A model generated the notes under the pieces. The model was not told the DNA's origin. It ran no database searches and worked only from the letters and a program-made list of their open reading frames with translations. Shown piece by piece: positions 1 through 9,418 of a stretch of DNA of 18,075 bases. Position numbers and translations under genes: made by a program. Origin of the DNA: JBMOLK01 sp049325575 (GTDB taxonomy: Bacteria > Bacillota > Clostridia > Acetivibrionales > Acetivibrionaceae); the NCBI GenBank assembly GCA_049325575.1, contig JBMOLK010000071.1, positions 1 through 18,075 on the forward strand, read 5' to 3'. Within the stretch, counting starts at the first letter, position 1; the number at the start of each line of letters is the position of its first letter.

Positions 1-3000
1 GACTCAATGAATAGGGACAATAAACGGATACTGGTAAAGTATAAAGATGATAAGAAGAGTGAATTGGTAAAAAGTTCCGTGATACAAAAGATGTCAGGTT
101 TTAATGTAAAGCTTACGAAGAAGCTGCCTTTGTCAAATATTGAGGTTCTAGAGGTGAGTGAAGCAGCCGATGCCGACAGGGTAATTAAAGAGCTTAGAAA
201 AGTCCCTGAAATAGAGTATGCAGAACCGGATTATAAAGTTCATTCGTATGGTGAGCCTTTAGACCCGGAGTTTCCGCTTCAGTGGGGATTAAGGAATAAA
301 GGACAGATCATACTTGGTCAGGCGGGCATACCTGGAATAGATATAAATATCTTACCTGTATGGGATTACACCATGGGAAGCTCTGATGTGGTTATAGGTG
401 TAATAGATACGGGAATAGATATATACCATAGCGACATTAAAGAGAATATATATAAGAACCCGGGCGAAATAGAGGGTAACGGTATTGATGATGACAGAAA
501 TGGTTTTGTTGACGATGTGAACGGTTGGGACTTTGCAAATTACGATAATACTGTGTTTGATTCCGGTGATATTGATCTTCACGGCACACATGTAGCCGGT
601 ATAATTGCCGCAAAATCCAATAACACTGGAACAGCCGGAGCTGCTCCCAATATAAAGGTTTTACCTTTAAAGTTTTTAGGTACTGAGGAAGGGTCCGGAT
701 ATGTAAGTGATGCAATAGAGGCTATCCGATATGCGAAAAAGCTGGGTGTAAAGATAATAAACTGCAGTTGGGGAGGGCCCAACTATATTGAATCCCTGAA
801 GCAGGAAATGATGAACTCCGGTATTTTATTTGTTTGCTCTGCAGGCAATGATGGAATGAGTGTAGATAGTGTTCCTACATATCCTGCCTGTTATGGATTA
901 ACAAACATTATATCTGTGGCAAATATTGATAACAGGGGAAACCTGGCTTACGATTCAAACTATGGAAGCAAAATAAATGTAGCAGCTCCCGGTGAAGCAA
1001 TATTAAGTACAATACCGGGAGGCGGAACAGGCTATATGAGAGGTACTTCTATGGCATCGCCTTTTGTTACCGGCGTTTGTGCACTTTTAAAGAGCTTTAA
1101 GCCCTCAATAAGCACTGGTGAATTGGCTAACAGCATAGTAAACAGTACAGCAAGAATTTCCGGTTTGAACAACAAGGTCAGAACAGGTGGATGCGTCAAT
1201 GCGTATAACGCTTTAGCCTACAGCAATGGTTGGCCTGTACCGACACCCACGTTAACACCAACACCTACTCCAACGTTAACACCGTCGGCTACTCCCACAG
1301 TAACGCCGACAGTCACACCAACAGTTACCCCTACCCTAACGCCTACACCGGAGATTGTTCTTGACTTTGTGCCCAAGGACTACGTCATGAACCCGGCAAA
1401 ACCGGTTATGTATTTTATTGATGATCAAAATAACAAGCTTTGGTCGGTCAATCTTGAGACAAAGGAGAAGTCATATATAAGTTTTGAATATACTCCATCT
1501 GCCCTTGAATTTTTTAATGGAGATATTTATGTAGGTTTGATGGTGGAGAAACTGCAATATAGAAGAGGCATGATGGCTATCATTGATTCTTACACCTTCA
1601 GAATAACCGAACAGTTTGAAATACCGCAGGTACCTACAGAAATTGAGATTGACAGCAATGAATTTATTTATGTCATAGGAGATACAGATTATTATACTGA
1701 TGCACTAAGCACCTATTCCAGGTACTCAAAACAGGAATTGTTCAGCAGGAGTTATTACAGACCGCACTCTATCTCATACAACAGCAGGTTTGACAAGCTT
1801 TATATGGCAGAAGGAACAGATACCTACGCCTACCAGCTTAACTCCACAGGAATGTTTATTGATACTCCATATAAACCCCCTTATTATGGATGCCAAAATA
1901 TGATGGGTTTTGTAAGGGTATCTCCTGACGGTCGATATTTGTTTAACAGTAATGGGGAGGTTTTCTACTGTGGGCACAGTAAATACATGGATTCCAACTC
2001 CTCTTCAAATGCTTCCAACGAGGATCTGATCCATGCCTTTAGTTTAAGGAGCCCCTTTGAAGCTATTGCCTTTGATTGGACGAATAGGTTCTATACAGGA
2101 CAAAAGAACAGGATATATGTGTATAATTATGCCGATTTTAGTGCTATGGGCACAATAACAACACCATGGGATGTTGTATCCCTATATATTAGCAATGATA
2201 AATTAATTAGTATAGAAAATTCAAATGGAACCTATGTTGTTAATTCCTATCCAAAAGGTGAATACAGTCCAATGCCTTCTTCAGTGCCGGATAATACTTT
2301 TTCCGATGTACCTGTATTTAAAGCCGGAACTGAAACCCTGGCTGGCAGTATTAATCTGAATGAAGATATAACAATCAAGTTTGACGGTGAAAAGAATACA
2401 AAGTGGTTTGCTTTTACAACAAGGTACTATGGTCCGCATGCAGTAACAATACCTCCAAGTGGACATGCATTGGCGGTTTTTGACAGTAACGGTTTTAATC
2501 TGGCTTATGGCAGAGGAGCATCTGTTATGGTGAATCTCCAAGCAGATAAGCTGTATTATATTGGGATGAACAATTACTACAACACACAAGAGGGTACTTT
2601 TAAGGTTATTGAGCCTTCAGCTCCGGCTACACCGGTGCCGGTACCGACTCCTACACTTACTCCCATACCCTTGGGAAGGCCCATCAATGTTGTATATTCA
2701 GACCCTGCAATAGAAGGATATATACTTCCGGACTTCTCTTATAGTCCGGACAATGCCTCCATGATAAAGTCAGACTTTACGGTAACGGTTAGGGAGTTAG
2801 GCATATCAACATTTACCGATAGTACTGGTTATTTTGCAATAGAGGTTCCATTAAATCCTTCAGGCTATACTTTGGAAATAACTAAGGAAGGATACTTAAC
2901 CAGAAAGATTTACAGTGGATCGGTAAATAGAAATATTAAGATATCTACGGAGACCGATCCCATATATATGTGGGCAGGAGATATCCCCAGTGATGGAATG

Positions 3001-4422
3001 CAGGATGATTGTATCAACTTCAGTGATATCATGGAGATTATAAAGCATTTTAACAGTTCCGAGGGCAGTGAAAAATATACACCTGCAGCTGACATCAATA
3101 AGGACTGTGCCATAAATATGGAAGACATTATGATTACTGCACAGCATTTCAACAAAAGCGTTGAACACTACCAGCAGTTCTTTACACCTCCAGCAGACTT
3201 GAAGTCCTATATACCTTTAGACTTCCAGGCAGCAGACAGTATAATACATCCTGATAAACCGGTTCTATACCTTATTGGAAAGGGTAACAGAAAGCTTTTT
3301 GGTGTTAATATTGAGACGGGTGAAATATCAAGTCTTACATTTAGTCTAATTACAAAAAAGATCACTTTTGCAAATGGCAAACTATATGTTCTTCTTCGTG
3401 CAGAAGATGAGGGTGAGAGAAGGGGTGCTGTTGCAGTAGTGGATACCGGGAATTTCACATTAAGCGGAATGCTTGATATAGATTTTATCCCATATGATGC
3501 TGCTGTTGATAAAAACGGATATATTTACGTTTGCGGGGAGACAGCAGGATTCTCTGGGATTAAATCCTTCTCGGGAGAGACATTTAACGAAGTAGACTCA
3601 TTTGAAATACCATACTTTCCAAGAAGACGACTGGTATATAATTCTTCACTTAGCAGGCTTTATGCGTTTGAGTGTAATGGCTATACAGGAAATACTGCAG
3701 TAGATATATCAAGCAGTGGGGAGTTTCTTAAAGAGAGCTATCCACCTGAAGAATTTATGTTTAGTGAGAATGCAGTTATTTCTCCGGATGATAAATATAT
3801 TTTATTTTCAGGGAAAATGGTAACGAGTGACTACAATTCTTTAGACGATCTGAAACTGGTAACATCTTTTAACAAGTACTTTGACAGTGCTGCTGTTGAC
3901 CTTGACAAGAACAGGCTTTATACAGCAACCGCAGATAAATTCGTTTACGTGTATAACTATCCTACTATCGAAGGCATAAATGCCTATAGCACCAAAGGCA
4001 ATGTATCCAGGGTGCACTATTATAAAGGTAATATTATATGCGTATCATATACGGGTTTCATATATGACAGGGTAGATTTTATCGAAGTAATAAGGGAAAA
4101 TTCACCTTATCCTGCTTATGGATCAATGCTGCCATATAATATCACCATTAAGCAAATTGATCAAACTTCCTGTTTGATTACATGGCTCACCGATATAGAC
4201 ACAATGGGACAGGTGGAATACGGTTTATCAAATGTAAAATATGATAACTCAACACATTTAAGTTCGTCGTACGATAGAGGTCATGGAGCCATGATTACTG
4301 GGCTTACGCCGAATACCCCCTATCATTTCCGAATAGTCAGCTTCCGTGAAGAGAGTATGGATATAGATAGACGGCGTTCTGTGTCTGGAGATTTTGTTTT
4401 TATGACAACCACTGCAGACTAA
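1..4422 (+). CDS. Large secreted subtilisin-family (S8) protease with internal dockerin, 5' end probably outside window
   Basis: Serine endopeptidase of the subtilase family, probably extracellular. The first ATG is at 7, but the frame is open to the window edge and no signal peptide follows that ATG, so the true start probably lies upstream. Counting from the ATG: fervidolysin-like propeptide (about 8-78, ILVKYKD to EYAEPDY); catalytic domain with Asp134 (VIDTGID), His192 (HGTHVAG), oxyanion Asn281 (SAGND) and Ser348 (GTSMASP); Pro-Thr linker 410-448; beta-propeller-like region about 452-750; PPC-like beta domain about 762-868; second short Pro-Thr linker; X-module about 890-986 and dockerin about 987-1052 with two calcium loops; a second propeller-like region about 1060-1360 resembling the first; C-terminal fibronectin type III-like domain 1375-1469. 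At about 1470 residues it is far longer than ordinary subtilisins. The dockerin suggests attachment to a cellulosome or cell-surface cohesin. The target is unknown. Confidence 0.9.
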   Translation, partial: DSMNRDNKRILVKYKDDKKSELVKSSVIQKMSGFNVKLTKKLPLSNIEVLEVSEAADADRVIKELRKVPEIEYAEPDYKVHSYGEPLDPEFPLQWGLRNKGQIILGQAGIPGIDINILPVWDYTMGSSDVVIGVIDTGIDIYHSDIKENIYKNPGEIEGNGIDDDRNGFVDDVNGWDFANYDNTVFDSGDIDLHGTHVAGIIAAKSNNTGTAGAAPNIKVLPLKFLGTEEGSGYVSDAIEAIRYAKKLGVKIINCSWGGPNYIESLKQEMMNSGILFVCSAGNDGMSVDSVPTYPACYGLTNIISVANIDNRGNLAYDSNYGSKINVAAPGEAILSTIPGGGTGYMRGTSMASPFVTGVCALLKSFKPSISTGELANSIVNSTARISGLNNKVRTGGCVNAYNALAYSNGWPVPTPTLTPTPTPTLTPSATPTVTPTVTPTVTPTLTPTPEIVLDFVPKDYVMNPAKPVMYFIDDQNNKLWSVNLETKEKSYISFEYTPSALEFFNGDIYVGLMVEKLQYRRGMMAIIDSYTFRITEQFEIPQVPTEIEIDSNEFIYVIGDTDYYTDALSTYSRYSKQELFSRSYYRPHSISYNSRFDKLYMAEGTDTYAYQLNSTGMFIDTPYKPPYYGCQNMMGFVRVSPDGRYLFNSNGEVFYCGHSKYMDSNSSSNASNEDLIHAFSLRSPFEAIAFDWTNRFYTGQKNRIYVYNYADFSAMGTITTPWDVVSLYISNDKLISIENSNGTYVVNSYPKGEYSPMPSSVPDNTFSDVPVFKAGTETLAGSINLNEDITIKFDGEKNTKWFAFTTRYYGPHAVTIPPSGHALAVFDSNGFNLAYGRGASVMVNLQADKLYYIGMNNYYNTQEGTFKVIEPSAPATPVPVPTPTLTPIPLGRPINVVYSDPAIEGYILPDFSYSPDNASMIKSDFTVTVRELGISTFTDSTGYFAIEVPLNPSGYTLEITKEGYLTRKIYSGSVNRNIKISTETDPIYMWAGDIPSDGMQDDCINFSDIMEIIKHFNSSEGSEKYTPAADINKDCAINMEDIMITAQHFNKSVEHYQQFFTPPADLKSYIPLDFQAADSIIHPDKPVLYLIGKGNRKLFGVNIETGEISSLTFSLITKKITFANGKLYVLLRAEDEGERRGAVAVVDTGNFTLSGMLDIDFIPYDAAVDKNGYIYVCGETAGFSGIKSFSGETFNEVDSFEIPYFPRRRLVYNSSLSRLYAFECNGYTGNTAVDISSSGEFLKESYPPEEFMFSENAVISPDDKYILFSGKMVTSDYNSLDDLKLVTSFNKYFDSAAVDLDKNRLYTATADKFVYVYNYPTIEGINAYSTKGNVSRVHYYKGNIICVSYTGFIYDRVDFIEVIRENSPYPAYGSMLPYNITIKQIDQTSCLITWLTDIDTMGQVEYGLSNVKYDNSTHLSSSYDRGHGAMITGLTPNTPYHFRIVSFREESMDIDRRRSVSGDFVFMTTTAD

Positions 4423-4474
4423 AATTATAAGAACTGCTTTTCAATATAATAAAATATGAAATAACCATTTATAG

Positions 4475-4519
4475 AAGTCTCTTTCCTAAAGCTTGTTATT
4501 AAACCGGGAAGAGACTTTT
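4475..4519 (+). terminator. Rho-independent terminator after the protease gene
   Basis: AAGTCTCTT(T)CC at 4475-4486 pairs with GG(G)AAGAGACTT at about 4506-4517, followed by TTTATAAT. The stem is strong, lies about 50 bp after the protease stop, and isolates that gene from sigI. Confidence 0.75.
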
Positions 4520-4622
4520 ATAATTTACAATTAATCCCAGGTGGTAGTGGATTGCATAAATCCCCCCGTTTTTTCTATAGCAGTTTATGTGAAGTTTATA
4601 GACAAATCTCTCGATATACTAT

Positions 4623-4721
4623 AGAGATCGAACTGTAAAAGTAGATAAACAAGATGAGCCCGCCATTTGTATCAAATTAGCGGAGCGAGTTATATGTTTA
4701 TCTTTACAGTTCGTTACCTCT
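4623..4721. repeat. Palindromic dispersed repeat, copy A (about 99 bp)
   Basis: The outer arms AGAGATCGAACTGTAAA and (reverse complement) CTTTACAGTTCGTTACCTCT pair imperfectly. An inner hairpin forms from ATTTG-TAT-CAAAT flanked by CCCGC and GCGG. A nearly identical copy lies at 9592-9691, and partial copies at 9419-9443 and 9693-9716. There is no open reading frame inside, so it is MITE-like or REP-like rather than an insertion sequence. No transposase in the window can be tied to it. It could equally be a structured RNA element. Confidence 0.8.
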
Positions 4722-4781
4722 AGATGTTATTCTTTATTTTAATAAAAACGCCTTTAGATAAATGTTTTTGGTATTAGGATG

Positions 4782-4808
4782 CACATCAAACAAACATATT
4801 CCTGCGAA
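4782..4808 (+). promoter_or_regulatory. Predicted SigI-type promoter of sigI-rsgI
   Basis: CACATCAAA (4782-4790), 14 bases, then CGAA (4805-4808). The same two boxes with the same 14-base spacing recur at 9553-9579, with similarity continuing to an ATATTAAAG-like stretch. A CGAA -10 box is the known mark of SigI promoters in Bacillus and cellulolytic clostridia, and autoregulation of sigI operons is established there. Transcription would start near 4814. That makes the ATG at 4779 part of the promoter and not the start of sigI. Confidence 0.65.
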
Positions 4809-4829
4809 CTAATATTAAAAGAAGGGAGA

Positions 4830-5597
4830 ATGATTTGGTTGGATGTCAGAAAGATCTTTAACTTTAATAAGAGTAAGTCTACTGAAAAGAACTCTAACGA
4901 AGCATTTATTTCGACTCTCAAGCAAATTAAAGAGGGGAATCAGCTCTTGAGAGATGAATTTATTTCCAACTATAAACCGTTCATAGCAAAAGTTACCTCA
5001 AACGCATTAGGTATGTATATTGATTCAAAAAACAGTGACGAATTCAGTATTGCACTGTCTGCATTTAATGAAGCAATAGACAAGTATGATTTGAGCAGAA
5101 ACTATAATTTCTTTTTGTTTTCAGAGCAGGTAATAAAGAGACGTCTGATTGATTATCATAGAAGAAATAAAAACAGTAAGGAGTTGCCCTTCTCATACTT
5201 TGGTGATAGTACCGATTTTAATGAAAAGTATCTTTTGTTTGACTCATACTTTAGTTTTGAGGATGTTGAAACAAAAGATGAGATCATAAGTTTTAACAAA
5301 AAGCTTTTAGAGTTCGGAATAACACTCACGGACTTGGTTCTTAATGTGCCCAAGCATAAAGACTCCCGGAAATTATGTATAGGCATAGCAAGAACACTTG
5401 CAGATGATGACCGTTTATTTAATGAGTTGATAAAGAATAAAAGCATTCCAAGAAGTGAATTGGTTAAGAAAGCTAAGGTACATAGCAGAACCATAGGCAA
5501 TAATAGAAAGTATATTATAGCTCTGTGCTTGATTTTAAGAAGTAATCTCAACCTTTCAAAGAGATATTTGGACTATGCTATGGAAGGGGGAAAATGA
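4830..5597 (+). CDS. sigI: RNA polymerase sigma factor SigI
   Basis: Alternative sigma factor of the SigI group, which directs RNA polymerase to cellulosomal and other polysaccharide-degradation genes. About 255 residues, the usual length for the group. The N-terminal part carries the region-2-like segment (RDEFISNYKPFIAKV, then a stretch ending KYDLSRNYNFFLFSEQVIKRRLIDYHRR). The C-terminal part has the SigI-specific DNA-binding segment (VHSRTIGNNRKYIIALCLI). Start choice: ATG 4779 is rejected because it lies in the predicted promoter. ATG 4830 has AAGG four bases upstream. TTG 4839, in the same frame, has GGAG ten bases upstream and is an equally good or better candidate. The stop at 5595-5597 is one base before the rsgI start, so the two are translationally coupled. 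Activity is expected to be controlled by RsgI. Confidence 0.93.
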   Translation: MIWLDVRKIFNFNKSKSTEKNSNEAFISTLKQIKEGNQLLRDEFISNYKPFIAKVTSNALGMYIDSKNSDEFSIALSAFNEAIDKYDLSRNYNFFLFSEQVIKRRLIDYHRRNKNSKELPFSYFGDSTDFNEKYLLFDSYFSFEDVETKDEIISFNKKLLEFGITLTDLVLNVPKHKDSRKLCIGIARTLADDDRLFNELIKNKSIPRSELVKKAKVHSRTIGNNRKYIIALCLILRSNLNLSKRYLDYAMEGGK

Positions 5598-5598
5598 T

Positions 5599-7113
5599 AT
5601 GAGTGAAATTGGTATAGTATATGAGATTCAGGAAAACAAGGCAATAGTTTTAACACCTGAAAGCGAGTTTGTAGCTATAAAAAGCCGAAATGATATGTTT
5701 CTTGGCCAGCAGGTAATTTTTGATAACAAGGATATATATAACTTAAGGAAAAACTATTTTAAGCATGCTTCTGTCATTTCAAGCGTAGCTGCTGTTTTTG
5801 TTTTACTGTTTTTACTTTTCCGCCCTTCACATTATGAGGACAAGGTTTATGGATTTATTGATATTGACATAAATCCAAGCGTCCAATTCGTCATTGATGA
5901 CGACTACAAATTGATAGAAGCCATGCCACTTAATGATGATGCCAGATTAGTGATGAAAGGGCTGGAAATAAAGGATAAACATGTGAAAAATGTTATACTG
6001 CAGTTGGTTGATAATTCTATAGCATTAGGTTTTATAGATAAGAAGGATAAAAATATAGTTCTTATTTCTGCTGTTTTAAATGATAAAAACAAAGAAGTTA
6101 AGTCCAATAAGAGTGAAGAGGATAAAAGGCTTGATACACTACTTAATGATATTAGTAATGAAGTGAATGAATTTGATGAAAGTCACGGTGTTAGCTCAAG
6201 AACATTAAAAGCGACTTTAGAAGAAAGAAAAGAGGCTCTGGAACGCAATCTTTCCATGGGAAAATACCGTCTTTATCTTGAGGCAAAAGAGCAGCAGGTG
6301 GATATTTCTTTTGAAGAAGTTTACAACATGGAAGTCTCTGATTTACTTGACTCGTTGAAAGATAATGAATATGAGGAACCTATGCCAACACCTGTATCAA
6401 CACCAACTTTGTACTCTACACCGTCAATTACATCTGTACAAACACCGGTGTCAGCAGCAACAGCAGCAGCGCCGCAGATTCAAACACCAGCAGCACCAAA
6501 GCCGACACTGCCATTAATACCTACACCAACACCAATGCCCACACAAACACCAATACCGGTACGTACAACGGAGATTAAAATGACCAGGTTACCTGACCCG
6601 ACTCCGACAGTTGAATTCTTATATACACCTACACCGGAGCGCTCTAAAACACCACCAGTAAATAGTGGGTTGAAAATTCAATATTATAGTATTGATAAAA
6701 GAATTGATACACAGGGGATCAATTATAGCTTTAGAATGCTTAACACAGGTAATGATACGATAGATCTAAAAGACGTAAAGGTCAGATACTATTTCAAAGA
6801 AGAAGTAAACAAGCCATTAAACTTTGCTATATATTTTTATAGCAGCGGAGAAAAAAGCGACGTGCATGGAAAGTTCCACAATATATCCGGTAATTCCGGT
6901 GCAAATAAGTATTTGGAGATTGCATTCGATTCAGGCAGTGTTAAACCGGGTGAGATGGTATATGTTGGGGGAGCATTTTACAGGGATGATTGGAGCAGAT
7001 TCGACCAAAGTAATGACTATTCTTTTAATCCTACAGATGACACATATGTAGACTGGAAAAGGATGACTGCATATATTTCGGGTGATTTGGTATGGGGAAT
7101 CGAACCGGATTAA
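5599..7113 (+). CDS. rsgI: Membrane anti-sigma factor RsgI with C-terminal CBM3 sensor
   Basis: Transmembrane anti-sigma factor, 504 residues from ATG 5599, which has a GGAAGGGGG ribosome site about 8 bases upstream. An in-frame ATG at 5575 lies inside sigI and is less likely. Cytoplasmic RsgI N-domain about 1-52 (starts MSEIGIVYEIQENKAIVL), the SigI-binding part. One membrane helix about 58-75 (hydrophobic VISSVAAVFVLLFLLF). Periplasmic conserved domain about 84-130 containing INPSVQF; the Asn92-Pro93 bond matches the site where RsgI proteins are reported to self-cleave. A charged, probably helical stretch (about 150-255) is followed by a Pro/Thr/Ala-rich linker of about 262-350. The C-terminal module from about 355 to 504 reads as a family 3 carbohydrate-binding module (FRMLNTGNDTIDL, VYVGGAFYRDDWSRFDQSND). 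Binding of cellulose outside the cell would release SigI. It sits in one operon with sigI. Confidence 0.93.
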   Translation: MSEIGIVYEIQENKAIVLTPESEFVAIKSRNDMFLGQQVIFDNKDIYNLRKNYFKHASVISSVAAVFVLLFLLFRPSHYEDKVYGFIDIDINPSVQFVIDDDYKLIEAMPLNDDARLVMKGLEIKDKHVKNVILQLVDNSIALGFIDKKDKNIVLISAVLNDKNKEVKSNKSEEDKRLDTLLNDISNEVNEFDESHGVSSRTLKATLEERKEALERNLSMGKYRLYLEAKEQQVDISFEEVYNMEVSDLLDSLKDNEYEEPMPTPVSTPTLYSTPSITSVQTPVSAATAAAPQIQTPAAPKPTLPLIPTPTPMPTQTPIPVRTTEIKMTRLPDPTPTVEFLYTPTPERSKTPPVNSGLKIQYYSIDKRIDTQGINYSFRMLNTGNDTIDLKDVKVRYYFKEEVNKPLNFAIYFYSSGEKSDVHGKFHNISGNSGANKYLEIAFDSGSVKPGEMVYVGGAFYRDDWSRFDQSNDYSFNPTDDTYVDWKRMTAYISGDLVWGIEPD

Positions 7114-7146
7114 TGGGAAATTTTATAGATAATTTAGTTTCTTTGT

Positions 7147-7172
7147 CCCCTAAAAGTTGCCTTAGTATCGCA
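7147..7172 (+). promoter_or_regulatory. Weak candidate SigI-type promoter before the PL11 gene
   Basis: CCCCTAAAA at 7147-7155, 13 bases, then CGCA at 7169-7172. It shares six of nine bases with the -35 box of the two clear SigI motifs, but the -10 differs (CGCA for CGAA) and the spacing is one base shorter. There is no terminator between rsgI and the lyase gene, so read-through from the sigI promoter is an alternative. Confidence 0.25.
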
Positions 7173-7232
7173 TTTAAAAGCAAGGGCAGGCTAAGATATT
7201 TTTTATATTATATAGGGAGGAAGGGGATTATA

Positions 7233-9410
7233 TTGGAAACTCAAAATATGTGTGAAAAGGCGTTTTTACGAAAATTATTTATTTTATTTCTTGCAGCGGC
7301 GATTTTTTGTGTGTCTTCATTTGGAGCCACAATATCTGCTCAAGTACCAGATTTGGTTTATGGTGACGTAAGTGGTGACAGGGAAGTTAACTCAACCGAT
7401 TTGACGCTAATGAAAAGATACCTTTTGAATATTATAAGTGATTTTCCATACCAGAACGGTATAAGGGCAGGGGATGTAAACGGGGATGGAGTAATAAATT
7501 CAACCGATTATACATTGGTTAAGAGATTTCTGTTGAGGATAATAACCGAATTCCCTTTACCAACAGCTACGCCTTCGGCGAAACCAACATTAACATCTAC
7601 GCCTACCCCAACATCAACACCTACTATACAGCCGCAGACAGGTCGCCAGATGGAGTATCTTGATCGGGGGGTAGTTGCTGTTAAGGTTAGCAATGGAGTC
7701 TTTATCAGCTGGCGCATGTTTGGTACCGATCCACAGAACATAGCATTTAACCTTTACAGAAACGGAACAAAAATAAACTCTGCACCTATAACTTCAGCCA
7801 CAAACTACGTAGATTCAGCAGGGACCACCGGTTCCACCTATTATATACGACCTGTTCTAAACGGGGCAGAACAGCCCCAATCAGAAACTGCAAAAGTATG
7901 GGGGCAGATTTACCACTCCATACCTCTTCAGATTCCGTCCGGGGGTACTACTCCCGATGGTGTTTCTTACACATATAGTGCAAATGACTGCAGTGTTGGA
8001 GACCTAGACGGTGATGGACAATACGAAATCGTACTAAAGTGGGATCCTTCAAATTCCAAGGATAACTCACAGAGCGGATATACAGGCAATGTTTATCTTG
8101 ATGCTTACAAACTAAACGGAACCCGGCTTTGGAGAATTGATCTGGGCAGGAATATCCGTGCGGGTGCACACTATACCCAGTTTATGGTCTATGACCTGGA
8201 CGGTGACGGCAAAGCAGAGGTTGCATGCAAGACAGCGGACGGCACTAGAGACGGAAGAGGTACTGTAATAGGTAATTCGAGTGCAGATTACCGCAATTCC
8301 GGAGGTTATATATTGACCGGACCGGAGTACCTTACTGTTTTTGATGGACAGACTGGTGCAGCACTTGCTACTGTAAACTATGAACCTGCCAGAGGTACAG
8401 TCTCTTCATGGGGAGATAGCTATGGAAACCGTGTGGACCGTTTCCTTGCCGCTATAGCTTACCTTGACGGTGAACGTCCGAGTCTGGTAATGTGCCGCGG
8501 TTACTATACCCGTGCAGTATTGGTTGCATACAACTGGAGAGACGGCAAGCTTACAAAGGTATGGACATTTGACAGTAACAGTAGCGGTAATTCAGCTTAT
8601 GCCGGCCAGGGAAATCATAATTTGAGTGTTGGCGATGTTGATAACGATGGTAAAGATGAAATTATTTACGGTGCCTGTGCAATTGACCACGACGGAAGGG
8701 GAATGTACTCTACAGGTTTAGGACACGGGGATGCTATGCATTTATCGGATATGGACCCTGACAGACAGGGACTGGAGGTGTGGCAGTGCCATGAGCCAAA
8801 ACCTAACAATGCCGGCTCCGAATTCCGTGATGCCAGAACGGGACAGCTTATATGGGGAATACCTTCAACGGTAGACGTAGGAAGGGCTCTGGCTATAGAT
8901 TTTGACCCGCGGCACAGGGGATTTGAGATGTGGACTTCTGCAACAGACGGAATATACAATGTCAAGGGCTCCAGAATCACTACATCCAAACCCTCAATTA
9001 ACTTTGCAGCTTGGTGGGATGGAGATTTGCTCCGTGAAATACTCGACGGTACCAAGCTTGATAAGTGGAACTATGCAAATAGTACAACCAGCAGACTGCT
9101 TACGGCTTATAACTATGGCTGCGACCAAATTAACGGAACAAAAGCCAATCCCAATTTAAGCGCAGATATCCTTGGTGATTGGAGAGAGGAAGTAATATTA
9201 AGAACAACTGATAATAGTCAACTTCGCATATTTACAACCACAATACCTACAAACCATAGAATATACACACTGATGCATGACCCGCAGTACAGGCTTAGTA
9301 TTGCCTGGCAAAACGTAGCTTATAATCAGCCTCCACACACCGGATTTTACCTGGGAGATGGTATGACACAACCGCCTGTTCCAAAGATCCGGCTGGTTTA
9401 TCCTAATTAA
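7233..9410 (+). CDS. Cellulosomal rhamnogalacturonan lyase, polysaccharide lyase family 11
   Basis: Secreted lyase cutting the rhamnogalacturonan-I backbone of pectin, related to YesW. The frame opens earlier (ATG 7092, inside rsgI), but TTG 7233 is chosen: AGGAAGGGG ends six bases before it, and a signal peptide follows at once (KAFLRKLFILFLAAAIF, then ATISAQ), giving 725 residues. Type I dockerin at about 41-108 with two calcium loops (DVSGDREVNSTD, DVNGDGVINSTD), then a Ser/Thr/Pro linker to about 135. The PL11 domain fills the rest (start GRQMEYLDRGVVAVKV; VGDLDGDGQYEIVLKW; YDLDGDGKAEVACKTADGT; LGDWREEVILRT). The DxDGDG repeats are the calcium sites of this eight-bladed propeller family. 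The N-terminal dockerin position is less common than C-terminal. Stop to next gene is 775 bp with a terminator. Confidence 0.93.
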   Translation: METQNMCEKAFLRKLFILFLAAAIFCVSSFGATISAQVPDLVYGDVSGDREVNSTDLTLMKRYLLNIISDFPYQNGIRAGDVNGDGVINSTDYTLVKRFLLRIITEFPLPTATPSAKPTLTSTPTPTSTPTIQPQTGRQMEYLDRGVVAVKVSNGVFISWRMFGTDPQNIAFNLYRNGTKINSAPITSATNYVDSAGTTGSTYYIRPVLNGAEQPQSETAKVWGQIYHSIPLQIPSGGTTPDGVSYTYSANDCSVGDLDGDGQYEIVLKWDPSNSKDNSQSGYTGNVYLDAYKLNGTRLWRIDLGRNIRAGAHYTQFMVYDLDGDGKAEVACKTADGTRDGRGTVIGNSSADYRNSGGYILTGPEYLTVFDGQTGAALATVNYEPARGTVSSWGDSYGNRVDRFLAAIAYLDGERPSLVMCRGYYTRAVLVAYNWRDGKLTKVWTFDSNSSGNSAYAGQGNHNLSVGDVDNDGKDEIIYGACAIDHDGRGMYSTGLGHGDAMHLSDMDPDRQGLEVWQCHEPKPNNAGSEFRDARTGQLIWGIPSTVDVGRALAIDFDPRHRGFEMWTSATDGIYNVKGSRITTSKPSINFAAWWDGDLLREILDGTKLDKWNYANSTTSRLLTAYNYGCDQINGTKANPNLSADILGDWREEVILRTTDNSQLRIFTTTIPTNHRIYTLMHDPQYRLSIAWQNVAYNQPPHTGFYLGDGMTQPPVPKIRLVYPN

Positions 9411-9418
9411 TTGCAATT

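Noticed and set aside
1231..1350. Repetitive Pro-Thr coding DNA as a minisatellite or mobile element
   Set aside because: It simply encodes the interdomain linker; similar linkers occur in the other secreted proteins of the window.
4538..4600. Minus-strand match to the SigI motif (CACATAAAC-N14-CGGG)
   Set aside because: The -10 is wrong and it would point into the terminator of the protease gene, so it is likely coincidence.
4779..4829. Earlier ATG at 4779 as the start of sigI
   Set aside because: It has no ribosome site, and the stretch matches the predicted SigI promoter seen again at 9553-9579, where nothing is coded.
7092..7232. Earlier ATG at 7092 as the start of the PL11 protein
   Set aside because: It lies inside rsgI, lacks a ribosome site and would put about 47 residues before the signal peptide. 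TTG 7233 has a strong ribosome site.
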